The notes below the pieces were generated by a model. The model saw nothing but the letters and a program-made list of their open reading frames with translations, searched no databases and was not told the origin of the DNA. A stretch of DNA of 64,000 nt from Klebsiella pneumoniae (GTDB taxonomy: Bacteria; Pseudomonadota; Gammaproteobacteria; Eutrophobiales; Eutrophobiaceae). Of the stretch, positions 16,685 through 25,707 are shown piece by piece (within the stretch, counting starts at the first letter, position 1; each line of letters begins with the position of its first letter). The position numbers and the translations under genes are program-made. The stretch is from NCBI GenBank assembly GCA_945878555.1, contig CAMDWI010000008.1:1-64000 (forward strand), read 5' to 3'.

Positions 16685-19600
16685 TCAGGCGGAAACTACA
16701 GCGAGAAACCTGCTTTCGAAAACATCAAGTGGCAATGGTTTACTTATGAAAAAACCCTGGATTTCATCACAATTCAGCAAGCGTAATAAACGCGATTGCT
16801 CTTCGGTTTCTACACCTTCCGCAACAACTTTCAGCTTCAGCGAATGTGCCAGGTTAATAATTGTAGATACCAGGGCCAGCCCTTCAGGACTTTTTGTCAT
16901 ATCTATTACAAATGATCGGTCTATCTTCAGGATATCCACTGGAAGCCGCGACAAATAATTGAGCGAGGAGAATCCTGTGCCGAAATCATCGATGGCCATA
17001 CAAATACCCATCTCGCGGAGTGCCTTGAGACTGCTGATAGTGTGGCTAATATCCTCCATAATCAGGCTTTCAGTGATCTCCAGTTCCAGGCCATTTTTTG
17101 CCTCCGGGTCTACATCAATTGCCTGCCGGATCTCGGCGATGAACCCGGGGTTACGTAATTGCAGGGATGATACGTTAACCGCAATACGCACGGCCGGTTT
17201 ACCGGTGTTGCGCCAGTGCAGATAGTCGTTTACGGCCTTGTACAGTGCCCAGCGACCCACTTCATATATCAGTCCGGTCTGTTCAAGAATCGGTATAAAC
17301 CGACCAGGGGGGACCAGCCCTGTTTGCGGGTCATTCCACCTTATCAGTGCTTCCGCTCCGGCAAGCTTACCGGTTACCAGATTTACCTTTGGCTGGTAAT
17401 GCAGTACAAATTCCCCCTTGTCAAGCGCACGACGCAACTGGTTTTCCAGGGTCAGATTACCTGCGACGGCCTCGGTCATTTTCTGACGGTAAAACAGATA
17501 GCGTGCGCCACTGAGCTTCGCATTTTTCAGTGCAGCCTCTGCATTCCTGTACAAGATATCTGCGTTGGCCCCGTCATCCGGAAAGATAGCCACACCCACC
17601 TTTGCCGAAACCCTGAGCACAGTATCATTCACACGGAACGGGTGGTCCACCAGCGCCTTCATGGTTTTCTCAAACAGGTGTGACAGGTTGCCTGACGGAT
17701 TCAGCACCGGAATCACCAGTGCAAAATGGTCCGCATCAATACGGGCCAATCCTGCCGGGTCTCCGCCGCTACTCTGTATCAACCACTCTGCCACCTGTTT
17801 CAGCAAGACATCACCGGTGGTCCGGCCCAGACTGTTATTGATATTTCTGAAGCGTTCCAGATCCATCAGACACAAGGCCAGTTTGTGTCCGCCTCCGAGT
17901 GCAGTATGAATATGCTGCGCCACACGCTCAAGAAACAGATTACGGTTCGCCAGCCCGGTCAGCACATCATAATAGGCCAGATATTTGAGTCGGTCCTGAT
18001 TGTCGATATGATAGATTGCAAACGCAATATCACCCGCAAGCTCTCTCAACAACTCCAGTTCTTCCTTGTGGAAGAATTCCGGTTCGCTGGAATACAGTGC
18101 CAGCACACCTATGGCCTCTTCCTCCACCAGCAGGGGTAATATAACCATGGAACGTACACCCGCCTCTGCATACTTGTCGCCCAGCAACACCTGTGAATCA
18201 TTTTGCGAATCATTCGATACGATGGCAATCTTCTCCCTGACTGCACGTGCCACCATTGTGGTTGAATGTATCTCGCGTGAAGATACCAGTTGTTTGACTG
18301 CCGCGAGCAATTCCTCATCCTTGCCTGCAGAAGCGACCGGGACAACCATCTGCGTAAGCTTGTCTACCTCACCTATCAATGCCATGCTGAATCCGCCAGT
18401 CTCCACAGCAATCCGGCAAGCCTCCCTGTACAACTCTTCACGATCATACACTCGCACGATGAGTGTATTGATACCACTTAACATGGCATATACACGATTC
18501 AGGTATTTGATTCTGATCTCGGCCTGTTTGCGTCCGCTGATGTCCTGAATCTGGGAGATAAAATATTGTGGCAGTCCTTGCAGGTTACGAATCAGGGAGA
18601 CATCCAGCAACACTGTAACCAGATGCCCTTTATGGTGTAAATAACGTTTCTCCATCTGGTAGTGGTCTATTTCGCCTGCACTGAGACGGCGCAAATACTC
18701 CATATCGGTATCAAGGTCCTGTGGATGTGTCATTTCCTGAAAGGTCAGGGTGAGCATCTCGGCCTCTGTATAACCAACCAGTGCACAAAGCGCCTTGTTT
18801 ACCTTTATCCATCTCCCATCGGGCGCTACAAGCGCCATCCCGATAGGAGCATACTCAAACGCCCCCAATAATTGCTGTTCACTTTCGCGCATAGCCTGCT
18901 CGGCTTGTTTGCGCCTGGTAATGTCCCAGTTCACACCTATCATGTGCGTGGCGGTACCCTTCCCCGAACCATACACCAGTGCATGTGCCTCAACGTGGTG
19001 AATTTCGCCATTTGGCCACACGACACGGAATTCAATATTGAAATCACGAACTCCGGCGATGGCATCCGCTATGGCGGCATCTCCTGCCTTGCGATCATCG
19101 GGATGCAGGCCTTTTTGCCAGGCATCATAGGCCCCGCTGAAATCTTCCTTGCTGATACCATACAGGGAATACATTTGTGCATCCCATACCAGTTTGTTAG
19201 CCACCACATCATATTCCCAGATCCCGATATTCGCTGATTTGGTTGCCAGTCCGAGACGCTCACGACTTTCCAGTAACAGTTTTGATTCAAGCTTGCGTCT
19301 GGTTTCATGGTCAAGATTATCCAGTGCAAAACTGATTTCGGACGCCAGATCAACCAGCAGGTCGCGCACCGGTTCCTTGAAGTACTCAACCTCTCCGGAA
19401 TACAGGGTGAAAGCACCAACCACCTTGCCGTTTCTGTGTAATGGTAACGCCGCAGATGCAAAAATCCCGGCTCGCACAGCATAATCACGCCATATCAACG
19501 TTAACGAATCATTCATGCAGTCCTGACACCAGTATGGCCGGTCCTCACGGATGGCGATGCCTGTCTGGCCACTTCCAGCGGGATCGTCTGAAGCTACTGA

Positions 19601-20782
19601 TATATTCACAGACTTGAGATATCCGATGTCATCACCATAACTGGCAACCGGTGTCAACATCTGCGTCGCAGGATCAATCATGCCTACCCACGCCATTTTC
19701 ATTCCACCATATTGCACTGCTATATGGCAGATTTTCAGGAACAATTCTTCCTCACTGGTACAATGCACTATGGCCTTGTTGCACTGGCTAAGGGCAGTGT
19801 TTATGTTGGTAAATTGGCGGATTTGCTCTGCGGCCGCCCGGGTGTCTGAAATGTCCTTTGCCACCCCTGCGATGCGCACAATCTTTGCATTGGTATCGCG
19901 GACCGGGAATCCCCTCGACTCTATCCATCTGACTGAACCATCCGGCCGGATTATTCGGTATTCGATATTAAATTCACCTGTCAATAATCCTTGCCTGCTT
20001 TTTTCCAGGGTGAACAGGCGATCATCGGGATGAATCGATTCGAGCCAGGATTCCGGATTCGCATACAAGCTCGCACAGCTTCGACCCCATATCTGCGCAT
20101 AGGCCGGGCTGACATACAGCATGCGATTTCCATCTGCATCACGCAGAAAAAATACATCCCGAATATTTTCTGCCATCTGCCGGAACCGGGTCTCGCTGGC
20201 GCGCAGGCTTTGCCTGGACTTTCGTTCTGCGGTGACGTTCAGATGCATAACAACGGCGCCTGCAGGATAACCTTTACCGACGGGGGTCACAATCAGCATG
20301 AACCACCGATGTTGTGTCGGTGAGTGGCACGGATAAACGATAGAAAAACGGTCTGTTGTTCCATCAAGTACTTCACGGATACCTCTGGCGGCCCTGCCCG
20401 ATTCGAATGACCCTACCCCGTTCGTCCGGTCACATATCTCAAGGTAATTTAGACCCAGCCCATACCCGGAACTGGTGAGATCATTTACCCTGGCAAACTG
20501 TCGCCATGATTCATTGACAGAAATTATCTTGCCCTTGCTATCCAGCAAGGCGATGTTTGCAGGCAAGGCATCAAGGGTAGCTGTATGTCTGATGGCATCA
20601 CTGAGCCGGATCTGTTGCTGGACACCCCTCAGGTTATATACATGTCCGTTTTGATCCAGAAAGGTGTCAATCTCTCCTCCCGTAACCTGTTCAAGCAGAT
20701 GAAGATTACTGTTCAGGGTTCTTATTAATACGTGTATTTTCTCATCCTGATTCCCCTGTGACTCTGGAATCTCCGGATTCAC
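16685..20782 (-). CDS. Multi-PAS/GAF GGDEF-EAL protein, probable c-di-GMP phosphodiesterase
   Basis: A 1365-aa cytoplasmic protein. Visible modules in order: PAS (~60-190), PAS (~195-320), GAF (~330-480), PAS (~495-615), PAS (~620-745), GAF (~755-915), GGDEF (~925-1090) and EAL (~1105-1355). The GGDEF motif is degraded to IDADHF, so this domain should not make c-di-GMP but could be regulatory. The EAL domain keeps GAEALIRW, LELEITESLIMED, DDFGTGFSSLNYL, KIDRSFV and VAEGVETEEQ, so it should be active. It overlaps the KaiB-like gene by 4 bp and is followed closely by the diguanylate cyclase gene. Confidence 0.92.
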   Translation of the reverse strand: MNPEIPESQGNQDEKIHVLIRTLNSNLHLLEQVTGGEIDTFLDQNGHVYNLRGVQQQIRLSDAIRHTATLDALPANIALLDSKGKIISVNESWRQFARVNDLTSSGYGLGLNYLEICDRTNGVGSFESGRAARGIREVLDGTTDRFSIVYPCHSPTQHRWFMLIVTPVGKGYPAGAVVMHLNVTAERKSRQSLRASETRFRQMAENIRDVFFLRDADGNRMLYVSPAYAQIWGRSCASLYANPESWLESIHPDDRLFTLEKSRQGLLTGEFNIEYRIIRPDGSVRWIESRGFPVRDTNAKIVRIAGVAKDISDTRAAAEQIRQFTNINTALSQCNKAIVHCTSEEELFLKICHIAVQYGGMKMAWVGMIDPATQMLTPVASYGDDIGYLKSVNISVASDDPAGSGQTGIAIREDRPYWCQDCMNDSLTLIWRDYAVRAGIFASAALPLHRNGKVVGAFTLYSGEVEYFKEPVRDLLVDLASEISFALDNLDHETRRKLESKLLLESRERLGLATKSANIGIWEYDVVANKLVWDAQMYSLYGISKEDFSGAYDAWQKGLHPDDRKAGDAAIADAIAGVRDFNIEFRVVWPNGEIHHVEAHALVYGSGKGTATHMIGVNWDITRRKQAEQAMRESEQQLLGAFEYAPIGMALVAPDGRWIKVNKALCALVGYTEAEMLTLTFQEMTHPQDLDTDMEYLRRLSAGEIDHYQMEKRYLHHKGHLVTVLLDVSLIRNLQGLPQYFISQIQDISGRKQAEIRIKYLNRVYAMLSGINTLIVRVYDREELYREACRIAVETGGFSMALIGEVDKLTQMVVPVASAGKDEELLAAVKQLVSSREIHSTTMVARAVREKIAIVSNDSQNDSQVLLGDKYAEAGVRSMVILPLLVEEEAIGVLALYSSEPEFFHKEELELLRELAGDIAFAIYHIDNQDRLKYLAYYDVLTGLANRNLFLERVAQHIHTALGGGHKLALCLMDLERFRNINNSLGRTTGDVLLKQVAEWLIQSSGGDPAGLARIDADHFALVIPVLNPSGNLSHLFEKTMKALVDHPFRVNDTVLRVSAKVGVAIFPDDGANADILYRNAEAALKNAKLSGARYLFYRQKMTEAVAGNLTLENQLRRALDKGEFVLHYQPKVNLVTGKLAGAEALIRWNDPQTGLVPPGRFIPILEQTGLIYEVGRWALYKAVNDYLHWRNTGKPAVRIAVNVSSLQLRNPGFIAEIRQAIDVDPEAKNGLELEITESLIMEDISHTISSLKALREMGICMAIDDFGTGFSSLNYLSRLPVDILKIDRSFVIDMTKSPEGLALVSTIINLAHSLKLKVVAEGVETEEQSRLLRLLNCDEIQGFFISKPLPLDVFESRFLAVVSA

Positions 20783-21129
20783 TGGACCATCGTCTCCAGA
20801 CCCAATGCCTTCAGTACCATTTGCGTATGACCCAGAGTACCAATTATCCTGCAGGATGGTGCAGGCGTGACCTTCACCAGGGTTGGAGTAACGGCCACAC
20901 CATCTGCCAATGCCCTTCCGGGTTCAAGTAATACATCTACAATTTCAAATTCATGTAAACCTGGAAGATATTTCTGGCAAAGCTCTGTCAGATTGGCAAT
21001 CGCCAGTGCCGAGTTCTGTGTATCGTCTGCCACATAAAGACGGAACTGGAAACTTGCAGACAAGGGTACGCCGGAGTCCTTGTCAGGACTGGTGGATACG
21101 CCCACATAAGGTGATGGTACGGGTTTCAT
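20779..21129 (-). CDS. KaiB-like protein
   Basis: The 116-aa product contains the KaiB/thioredoxin-like fold: FQFRLYVADDTQNSALAIANL, CQKYLPGLHEFEIVDVLLEPG and VAVTPTLVKVTPAPSCRIIG. KaiB partners the ATPase KaiC in the cyanobacterial clock, but KaiB-like proteins also occur in non-photosynthetic bacteria, some linked to stress resistance. No kaiA or kaiC is in this window. The gene is translationally coupled to the PAS-GGDEF-EAL gene (4-bp overlap) and starts 25 bp after the Crp/Fnr-type gene, so it is embedded in a regulatory operon. A role as an adaptor to c-di-GMP signalling is an inference from context. Confidence 0.85.
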   Translation of the reverse strand: MKPVPSPYVGVSTSPDKDSGVPLSASFQFRLYVADDTQNSALAIANLTELCQKYLPGLHEFEIVDVLLEPGRALADGVAVTPTLVKVTPAPSCRIIGTLGHTQMVLKALGLETMVQ

Positions 21130-21154
21130 TCCCCTGCAAACTTACAGTCCCGCA

Positions 21155-21895
21155 TCAGGAAAACTGCCGGGTATATGCCATGCCAGCCAGCTCGTAACAT
21201 ATGCAGGATGCTGCTTCCATACCGGCACGGTCAAGAATAGAGATATCGCCACGGCTATAACTGATCAGTCCGTGCTTTTGCAAACCTCCAGCTGCAATGG
21301 TAACCGCGCTCCTTTGCACACCAAGCATATTGGCGAGGTGCTGGTGGGTCAGATGGAAATGGTCCGAATTTGCACGATCATGAGTCATTAATAACCAGCA
21401 GGCCAGCCTCTCATCAACTTCATGAAACCGGCTGCATGCAACAGTTTGGGATAATTGCACAAGTAACACATACAGATATCGACCTAGCATACTGTGCATT
21501 GCAGGATTTTCACGCAAGCTACGTCTGTAATCATTTATCGACATCCTTAATGCAACACCAGGCCCCTGCACAACCACACTTAATGGAGATTCCCGTACAC
21601 CCAGGGCGACCGTTGCACCAAGCATCCCTTCGTTACCGATTAACCCGACCTCCTGGGGCGCATGTTCATCTACTGCACACACCAGCGAGATTGAACCACT
21701 GAGAGGAAAATAAACATGATGAAGATTTATCCCGGGTTGTCCAAGAACCATGGCTGATTCCAGATGAACAGTTTCACAACATTTCAATATTTTGATCAGT
21801 TCCCTGTCCGGTAGACTTGCCAGTAAACGGTTCACCGGTTTTATCAGAGACACAAGGTTTACCTGGAGCGTGGGGGAATCCCGGGGATGGCACAA
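21155..21895 (-). CDS. Crp/Fnr-family regulator 1
   Basis: Up to 246 aa: cyclic-nucleotide-binding-like beta-roll (VYFPLSGSISLVCAVDE, GLIGNEGMLGATVAL) followed by a Crp-type winged helix (HLTHQHLANMLGVQRSAVTIAAGGL). The track start is a TTG. An internal GTG at 21853, with CAGG eight bases before it, would give LVSLIKPVNRLLASL as the N-terminus and is at least as likely. There is no Fnr-type Cys cluster at the N-terminus. It is the paralogue of the next gene upstream and probably heads toward KaiB and the c-di-GMP genes in one operon. Confidence 0.85.
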   Translation of the reverse strand: MCHPRDSPTLQVNLVSLIKPVNRLLASLPDRELIKILKCCETVHLESAMVLGQPGINLHHVYFPLSGSISLVCAVDEHAPQEVGLIGNEGMLGATVALGVRESPLSVVVQGPGVALRMSINDYRRSLRENPAMHSMLGRYLYVLLVQLSQTVACSRFHEVDERLACWLLMTHDRANSDHFHLTHQHLANMLGVQRSAVTIAAGGLQKHGLISYSRGDISILDRAGMEAASCICYELAGMAYTRQFS

Positions 21896-21994
21896 AATAG
21901 ATGCTCAAGCTATCTCGATAATGTAATTTATGAATTCCTTCTGCGAGCGTCTGTACGCTAGCCAACACATGTTGGTCGGACAATACAGAGCTAT

Positions 21995-22795
21995 CTAGAG
22001 TCGGGAGATTAATTCCAGGGTTTTGCTGGCTACAGCATTTTTATGCAGATATGGTAACAGCCGGTCCGTCTCTTTTTTAACAACTTCATAACATTCACAG
22101 GACAGTGTTTCAAGCTTGAGACGATCAAGCACAGTGATCTGGCCCCGGCGGTATTCAATAACTCCCTGTTCCTGTAGTTTGCCGGCAGCATCAGTAACAC
22201 CTTCACGCCGGACACCCAGCATATTGGCAATCAGTTCCTGGGTCATGGTAAGGCGGTTACTGGGCAGGCGATCAAGCGATAATAGCAACCAGCGGCAGAG
22301 TTGCTGGTCTATTGAGTGGTGGCGATTACAGACTGCGGTCTGTGCCATCTGCGTCATCAGTGCCTGTGTATAGCGTAGCAGCAAATTATGTAATGCCCCG
22401 TGACGGTTGAATTCGTCCTTGAGCCTTTGACCTGCCAATCGATAGGCTGTACCTGCACTCTGTACAATTGCCCGACTCGGTGTGCTCTCCCCTCCCATAA
22501 ACAGCGCAATACCAATCATCCCCTCATTTCCTACTACCGAAATCTCTGCTGAAGCACCTGATTCCATTACATAGAGCAGCGATATAATAGAGTCTGTCGG
22601 GAAATAAACATACCGGAGCGCATCTCCCGATTCATAGAGTGACTTCCCCAAAGGCAGGTCTATCATCTCCAGATGGGGAAAGAGTCGTCCCGTGACATCA
22701 TCGTTCAAGGCCGCCAGAAGATGATTATGAATGGGTGTTTGCAGCTCGGGATTCCGGGCGTGACTGTTGGCGTGAGGTAGCATATCTATGCTCAT
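21995..22795 (-). CDS. Crp/Fnr-family regulator 2
   Basis: A 266-aa paralogue of the adjacent regulator, with the same beta-roll signature (YVYFPTDSIISLLYVMESG, ISVVGNEGMIGIALF) and winged helix (LTMTQELIANMLGVRREGVTDAAGKL). The canonical cAMP-contact Arg-Ser pair of CRP is not evident, so the ligand is unknown. No good ribosome site precedes the ATG at 22795. A palindrome with TGT...ACA ends lies about 50 bp upstream, which fits autoregulation. A 99-bp gap separates it from regulator 1. Confidence 0.87.
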   Translation of the reverse strand: MSIDMLPHANSHARNPELQTPIHNHLLAALNDDVTGRLFPHLEMIDLPLGKSLYESGDALRYVYFPTDSIISLLYVMESGASAEISVVGNEGMIGIALFMGGESTPSRAIVQSAGTAYRLAGQRLKDEFNRHGALHNLLLRYTQALMTQMAQTAVCNRHHSIDQQLCRWLLLSLDRLPSNRLTMTQELIANMLGVRREGVTDAAGKLQEQGVIEYRRGQITVLDRLKLETLSCECYEVVKKETDRLLPYLHKNAVASKTLELISRL

Positions 22796-22840
22796 ATTGT
22801 TTTATATACAGTCATAGTATAGGCGGGTATTGGACTGTTA

Positions 22841-22856
22841 TGTACGTTATCGCACA
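22841..22856. promoter_or_regulatory. Palindromic operator-like site, copy 2
   Basis: TGTACGTTATCGCACA, centred ~53 bp upstream of Crp/Fnr regulator 2. It lies with copy 3 in the 304-bp gene-free region (22796-23099) between the regulator and the divergent DUF883 operon. Two sites on the two sides of a divergent promoter region suit control of both units by the same regulator. Confidence 0.6.
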
Positions 22857-22936
22857 TTAAACAGTAATTATCGACATAAACCCTCCTTCAGAATCGCTCG
22901 TCTGCCACGGCATGTTATACGGCAAATTCTGCTTAA

Positions 22937-22952
22937 TGTACGTTAGCGCACA
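22937..22952. promoter_or_regulatory. Palindromic operator-like site, copy 3
   Basis: TGTACGTTAGCGCACA, a near-perfect inverted repeat (TGTACGTT against TGTGCGCT), 148 bp upstream of the DUF883 gene. Its distance from the ATG leaves room for a promoter just downstream. Confidence 0.6.
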
Positions 22953-23099
22953 GTGTTTTCCCTGCTAAATTCTGTAGTCTTGTGGCTGGTCACATCACGT
23001 CCATTATCCTGCCTCTACCTGTGCTTACACAGGCATGTATGGCTGAAACCAGACAGGATTCAAACTGAAAGTAGTCATAAATAACAACCGGAGTACGCC

Positions 23100-23414
23100 A
23101 TGAAAAGTAAGAATGAAAATATTACACGGGAACAGCTTATTGCCGATTTCAAGGTTGTAATACAGGATGCCGAGGCCTTACTCAAGGCAACCGCAAACAA
23201 GGGTGATGCCAAACTGGACGAAATCCGTGCCCGGGCAGAGCAATCGCTCAATGGTATAAAGGCCGGTCTGGGCGAGGCGGAAACCGCATTAATCGATCAG
23301 ACCAGGGAGGCAGTTCATTCTGCTGATGCCTATGTTCATCAGAACCCGTGGAATGCCATCGGTATCGCGGCTGGTGTGGGCCTGTTACTTGGTCTGCTGA
23401 CCAGTCGTAACTAG
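23100..23414 (+). CDS. DUF883 (ElaB/YqjD-like) membrane-anchored protein
   Basis: A 104-aa protein with a long amphipathic helical region (residues ~10-75) and a C-terminal membrane segment (IGIAAGVGLLLGLLTSRN), the layout of E. coli YqjD and ElaB. Those are inner-membrane proteins that bind ribosomes in stationary phase. The motif HQNPWNAIGIAAGVGLLLG is diagnostic. A GGAG site precedes the ATG. It is followed at 10 bp by YqjE-like and then YqjK-like genes, reproducing the E. coli yqjD-yqjE-yqjK order. Confidence 0.9.
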   Translation: MKSKNENITREQLIADFKVVIQDAEALLKATANKGDAKLDEIRARAEQSLNGIKAGLGEAETALIDQTREAVHSADAYVHQNPWNAIGIAAGVGLLLGLLTSRN

Positions 23415-23424
23415 TCTGGCGGAC

Positions 23425-23817
23425 ATGTCTGTATCTTCAAATGGCAACAGACAGGGATTACTGAAGTCACTGGGTACATTTGCCTCCAGCCTGCTTGTAA
23501 TCGTCCATACCCGACTGGAATTATTATCGACTGATCTGGAGGCAGAACGTGAGCACCTCTACAGCCTGATATTATTGACGCTGGCAGCATTGCTTACTGT
23601 CGGCATCGGCGTGGTACTCGCCACTATCGTGTTGGTAATGTTCTTCTGGGATACACACCGGATTGCCATACTGGGAATATCGGCTGCAGGTTATCTGGGT
23701 ACTGGTCTGGGGATACTGTTCTTTGCCTTGCACAAGGCAAGGAATAGACCAGGGATACTGGCAGCAAGCATGAAGGAACTTGTCAGGGACTGGCAACAAC
23801 TGGATCCACGCAGGTGA
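23425..23817 (+). CDS. YqjE-like phage-holin-family membrane protein
   Basis: A 130-aa protein with two central membrane segments (LILLTLAALLTVGIGVVLATIVLVMFF and ILGISAAGYLGTGLGILFF) preceded by an amphipathic helix (LLVIVHTRLELLSTDLEAEREHL). This is the pattern of the Phage_holin_3_6/YqjE family, whose cellular function is unknown. It lies between the DUF883 and YqjK-like genes, and its stop overlaps the GTG start of the latter. Confidence 0.88.
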   Translation: MSVSSNGNRQGLLKSLGTFASSLLVIVHTRLELLSTDLEAEREHLYSLILLTLAALLTVGIGVVLATIVLVMFFWDTHRIAILGISAAGYLGTGLGILFFALHKARNRPGILAASMKELVRDWQQLDPRR

Positions 23818-24107
23818 GCAAGAAGCTGAAACAGATTGCATTGAAGCGTGAACAACTGCAACAGCAGATTGCCCGGCAACGGATTGTCATGGCCAGGGAT
23901 ATCGAACCCCTGACAAAACCACTGGCTGTTGCCGATCAGGCGCTGGAATTACTGCGGCGCGCTAGTGCACATACCGGGTTGGTTGTCGGCGGTCTCATAA
24001 TCCTGGCCACCTGGCGCAACCGTGGCCCGGGAAAATGGTTACGTCGTGGCTGGTTGACCTGGGAAGTTTCCCAGAATCTTCTAAAACGACTAACAGCAAA
24101 TAAATAA
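23814..24107 (+). CDS. YqjK-like protein
   Basis: A 97-aa basic protein with a coiled N-terminal half rich in Gln/Arg (KREQLQQQIARQRI) and a hydrophobic segment (AHTGLVVGGLIILATW). It starts with GTG inside the end of the YqjE-like gene (4-bp overlap). It corresponds in position and general features to E. coli YqjK; its function is unknown. The assignment rests more on gene order than on sequence motifs. Confidence 0.78.
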   Translation: MSKKLKQIALKREQLQQQIARQRIVMARDIEPLTKPLAVADQALELLRRASAHTGLVVGGLIILATWRNRGPGKWLRRGWLTWEVSQNLLKRLTANK

Positions 24108-24247
24108 ACGGATCAGATTTCCAGATTCCATAAATCCATATGCGTGCCATCGCACTGACGGCATATATCCCTGCTGTCAATATCTTCCCGACATTTCAAT
24201 ACTGGCAATCCGCATAAGCGAGACCAGAAATTACAGGGAGAAATACA

Positions 24248-24625
24248 ATGGTTAAATCAGGGAAAAATAATCAGCAAAAGATGCCTGACCTTCACCGGTC
24301 TACGACACCCGCGGAAGATATAACTCCACTTGTCGCTGCTGCTGGCAATGAAGATCTCATGGTCCAGCCGCAACCACTACAACAGCCTGAAACACAGCCA
24401 CAACAACAGCAACAGTCCATGCCCAGTGTCAATGAAGTCAAGGGCAAGTGGAAACAACATGTGGGTTCGGCAAAGATCGCCTGGGGCAAGCTGACCGAGG
24501 ATGAGTTGCTTGAATCTGAAGGACATGCACAGAAACTGGCAGGACTGGTACAGGAACGTTATGCCTTGTCTCTGGAAGAAGCTAACCTGCAGGTCAAAAA
24601 ATTTATCGAACAACATAATATTTAA
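24248..24625 (+). CDS. CsbD-family stress protein with a Gln/Pro-rich N-terminus
   Basis: The 125-aa product ends in a CsbD-like domain (residues ~58-122: VNEVKGKWKQHVGSAKIAWGKLTEDEL...). The first ~55 residues are an added low-complexity segment rich in Gln and Pro (QPQPLQQPETQPQQQQQ) not usual in CsbD proteins, which are normally ~60-70 aa. CsbD proteins are abundant general-stress proteins of unknown mechanism. A clear AGGGAG site precedes the ATG. There is no signal peptide. Confidence 0.85.
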   Translation: MVKSGKNNQQKMPDLHRSTTPAEDITPLVAAAGNEDLMVQPQPLQQPETQPQQQQQSMPSVNEVKGKWKQHVGSAKIAWGKLTEDELLESEGHAQKLAGLVQERYALSLEEANLQVKKFIEQHNI

Positions 24626-24714
24626 CGACAACCAACCTGCCAGCTGTCAGGTTCATGCAGGACAGCAGGCGAATGGCGTAGTAATCCATATATAACTATC
24701 CGGAGTAAAAAATC

Positions 24715-25509
24715 ATGTTTAAACAAACCCGTAAACTGACACTTGTGTCAGCAATTGCATTGGCAATATTGGCAATGAGTAATTCCGCATCAGCAGATGA
24801 TGATGATGTAACCGAAGCGCGCCAGGAATCCCAGATCTGGACAACCTATCTGTTAAGCCCATATCTACGTGCCCATGACATCCAGGTAACTGTGGATGAT
24901 GGCGAGGCTACCCTGACCGGCAAGGTTGATGAAGACGTCAACCGGGATCTCGCAAAACAGATTGCGCTGGGTGTCAGCGGGATCAAAAAAGTGGACAACC
25001 AGATTGTGGTAATGGCGGATTATGAACCACCAAAACGCACGGAACGGACCTATGGCGAGGTGGTTGATGATGCGTCAATTACCGCTGCGGTAAAGTCGAA
25101 GCTCGTATGGAGCAAGTATACTGATGGCCTGTCTGTTAACGTTGAAACCAATTCAGGCAAGGTGACACTGAAAGGAAGCGCCGACAGCAGCACCTCCCGG
25201 GATCTGGCCAAAAACCTGGCAATGAATACACGTGGCGTCACCTCTGTGGACAATCAACTGGTTATTGATGAGAAGAAACCCAAAACAGTTGAACAGGTCA
25301 TTTCGGACACCTGGATAACTACCAAGGTAAAATCCACCTTCATGTATTCTGAAAATGTCAGCAATCACGACATCGCAGTCACTACCAGCAATGGTATCGT
25401 TACGCTTACCGGCAAGGTTGAAAGCGGTGCAGAACATGCACTGGCAATCGAACTCGCACAGAATGTGCGTGGCGTAAAAAGTGTTAATTCATCAGGTCTC
25501 GTGCATTAA
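24715..25509 (+). CDS. Exported protein with three BON domains (OsmY-like)
   Basis: A 264-aa protein with a signal peptide cleaved near SASADDDD. Three BON domains follow at about residues 32-100, 112-182 and 190-262. Each has the signature of a central Gly strand and a 'GV..V.N.+.V' end (VSGIKKVDNQIVV, TRGVTSVDNQLVI, VRGVKSVNSSGLV). OsmY of E. coli has two BON domains and is a periplasmic osmotic-stress protein thought to act at membranes. A GGAG site lies before the ATG. It forms part of the stress block that starts at 23100. Confidence 0.9.
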   Translation: MFKQTRKLTLVSAIALAILAMSNSASADDDDVTEARQESQIWTTYLLSPYLRAHDIQVTVDDGEATLTGKVDEDVNRDLAKQIALGVSGIKKVDNQIVVMADYEPPKRTERTYGEVVDDASITAAVKSKLVWSKYTDGLSVNVETNSGKVTLKGSADSSTSRDLAKNLAMNTRGVTSVDNQLVIDEKKPKTVEQVISDTWITTKVKSTFMYSENVSNHDIAVTTSNGIVTLTGKVESGAEHALAIELAQNVRGVKSVNSSGLVH

Positions 25510-25707
25510 TATTTTCAACTATCACTGAGATGCATTGCCGTACAGACCGGATTGACGGTTTGTGCGGCAGTGCAGTTCATCCAGCATTTCGCCGTTAATG
25601 TATCACCATACGTACGCCACCGAACCGAACTGCACCGGTTAACCCTCGAAAATACAGTCAGAGCCGTTTGCAATGTAGCATCGGCAGCCCAGACGAGGAC
25701 TAACCAC

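Noticed and set aside
21155-22795. The two Crp/Fnr-type regulators as an Fnr oxygen sensor pair
   Set aside because: No N-terminal cysteine cluster for an iron-sulfur centre is present in either protein.
25552-25707. N-terminal extension of the DUF4398 ORF
   Set aside because: The extension has no family resemblance, while ATG 25708 has a ribosome site and starts a lipoprotein signal.
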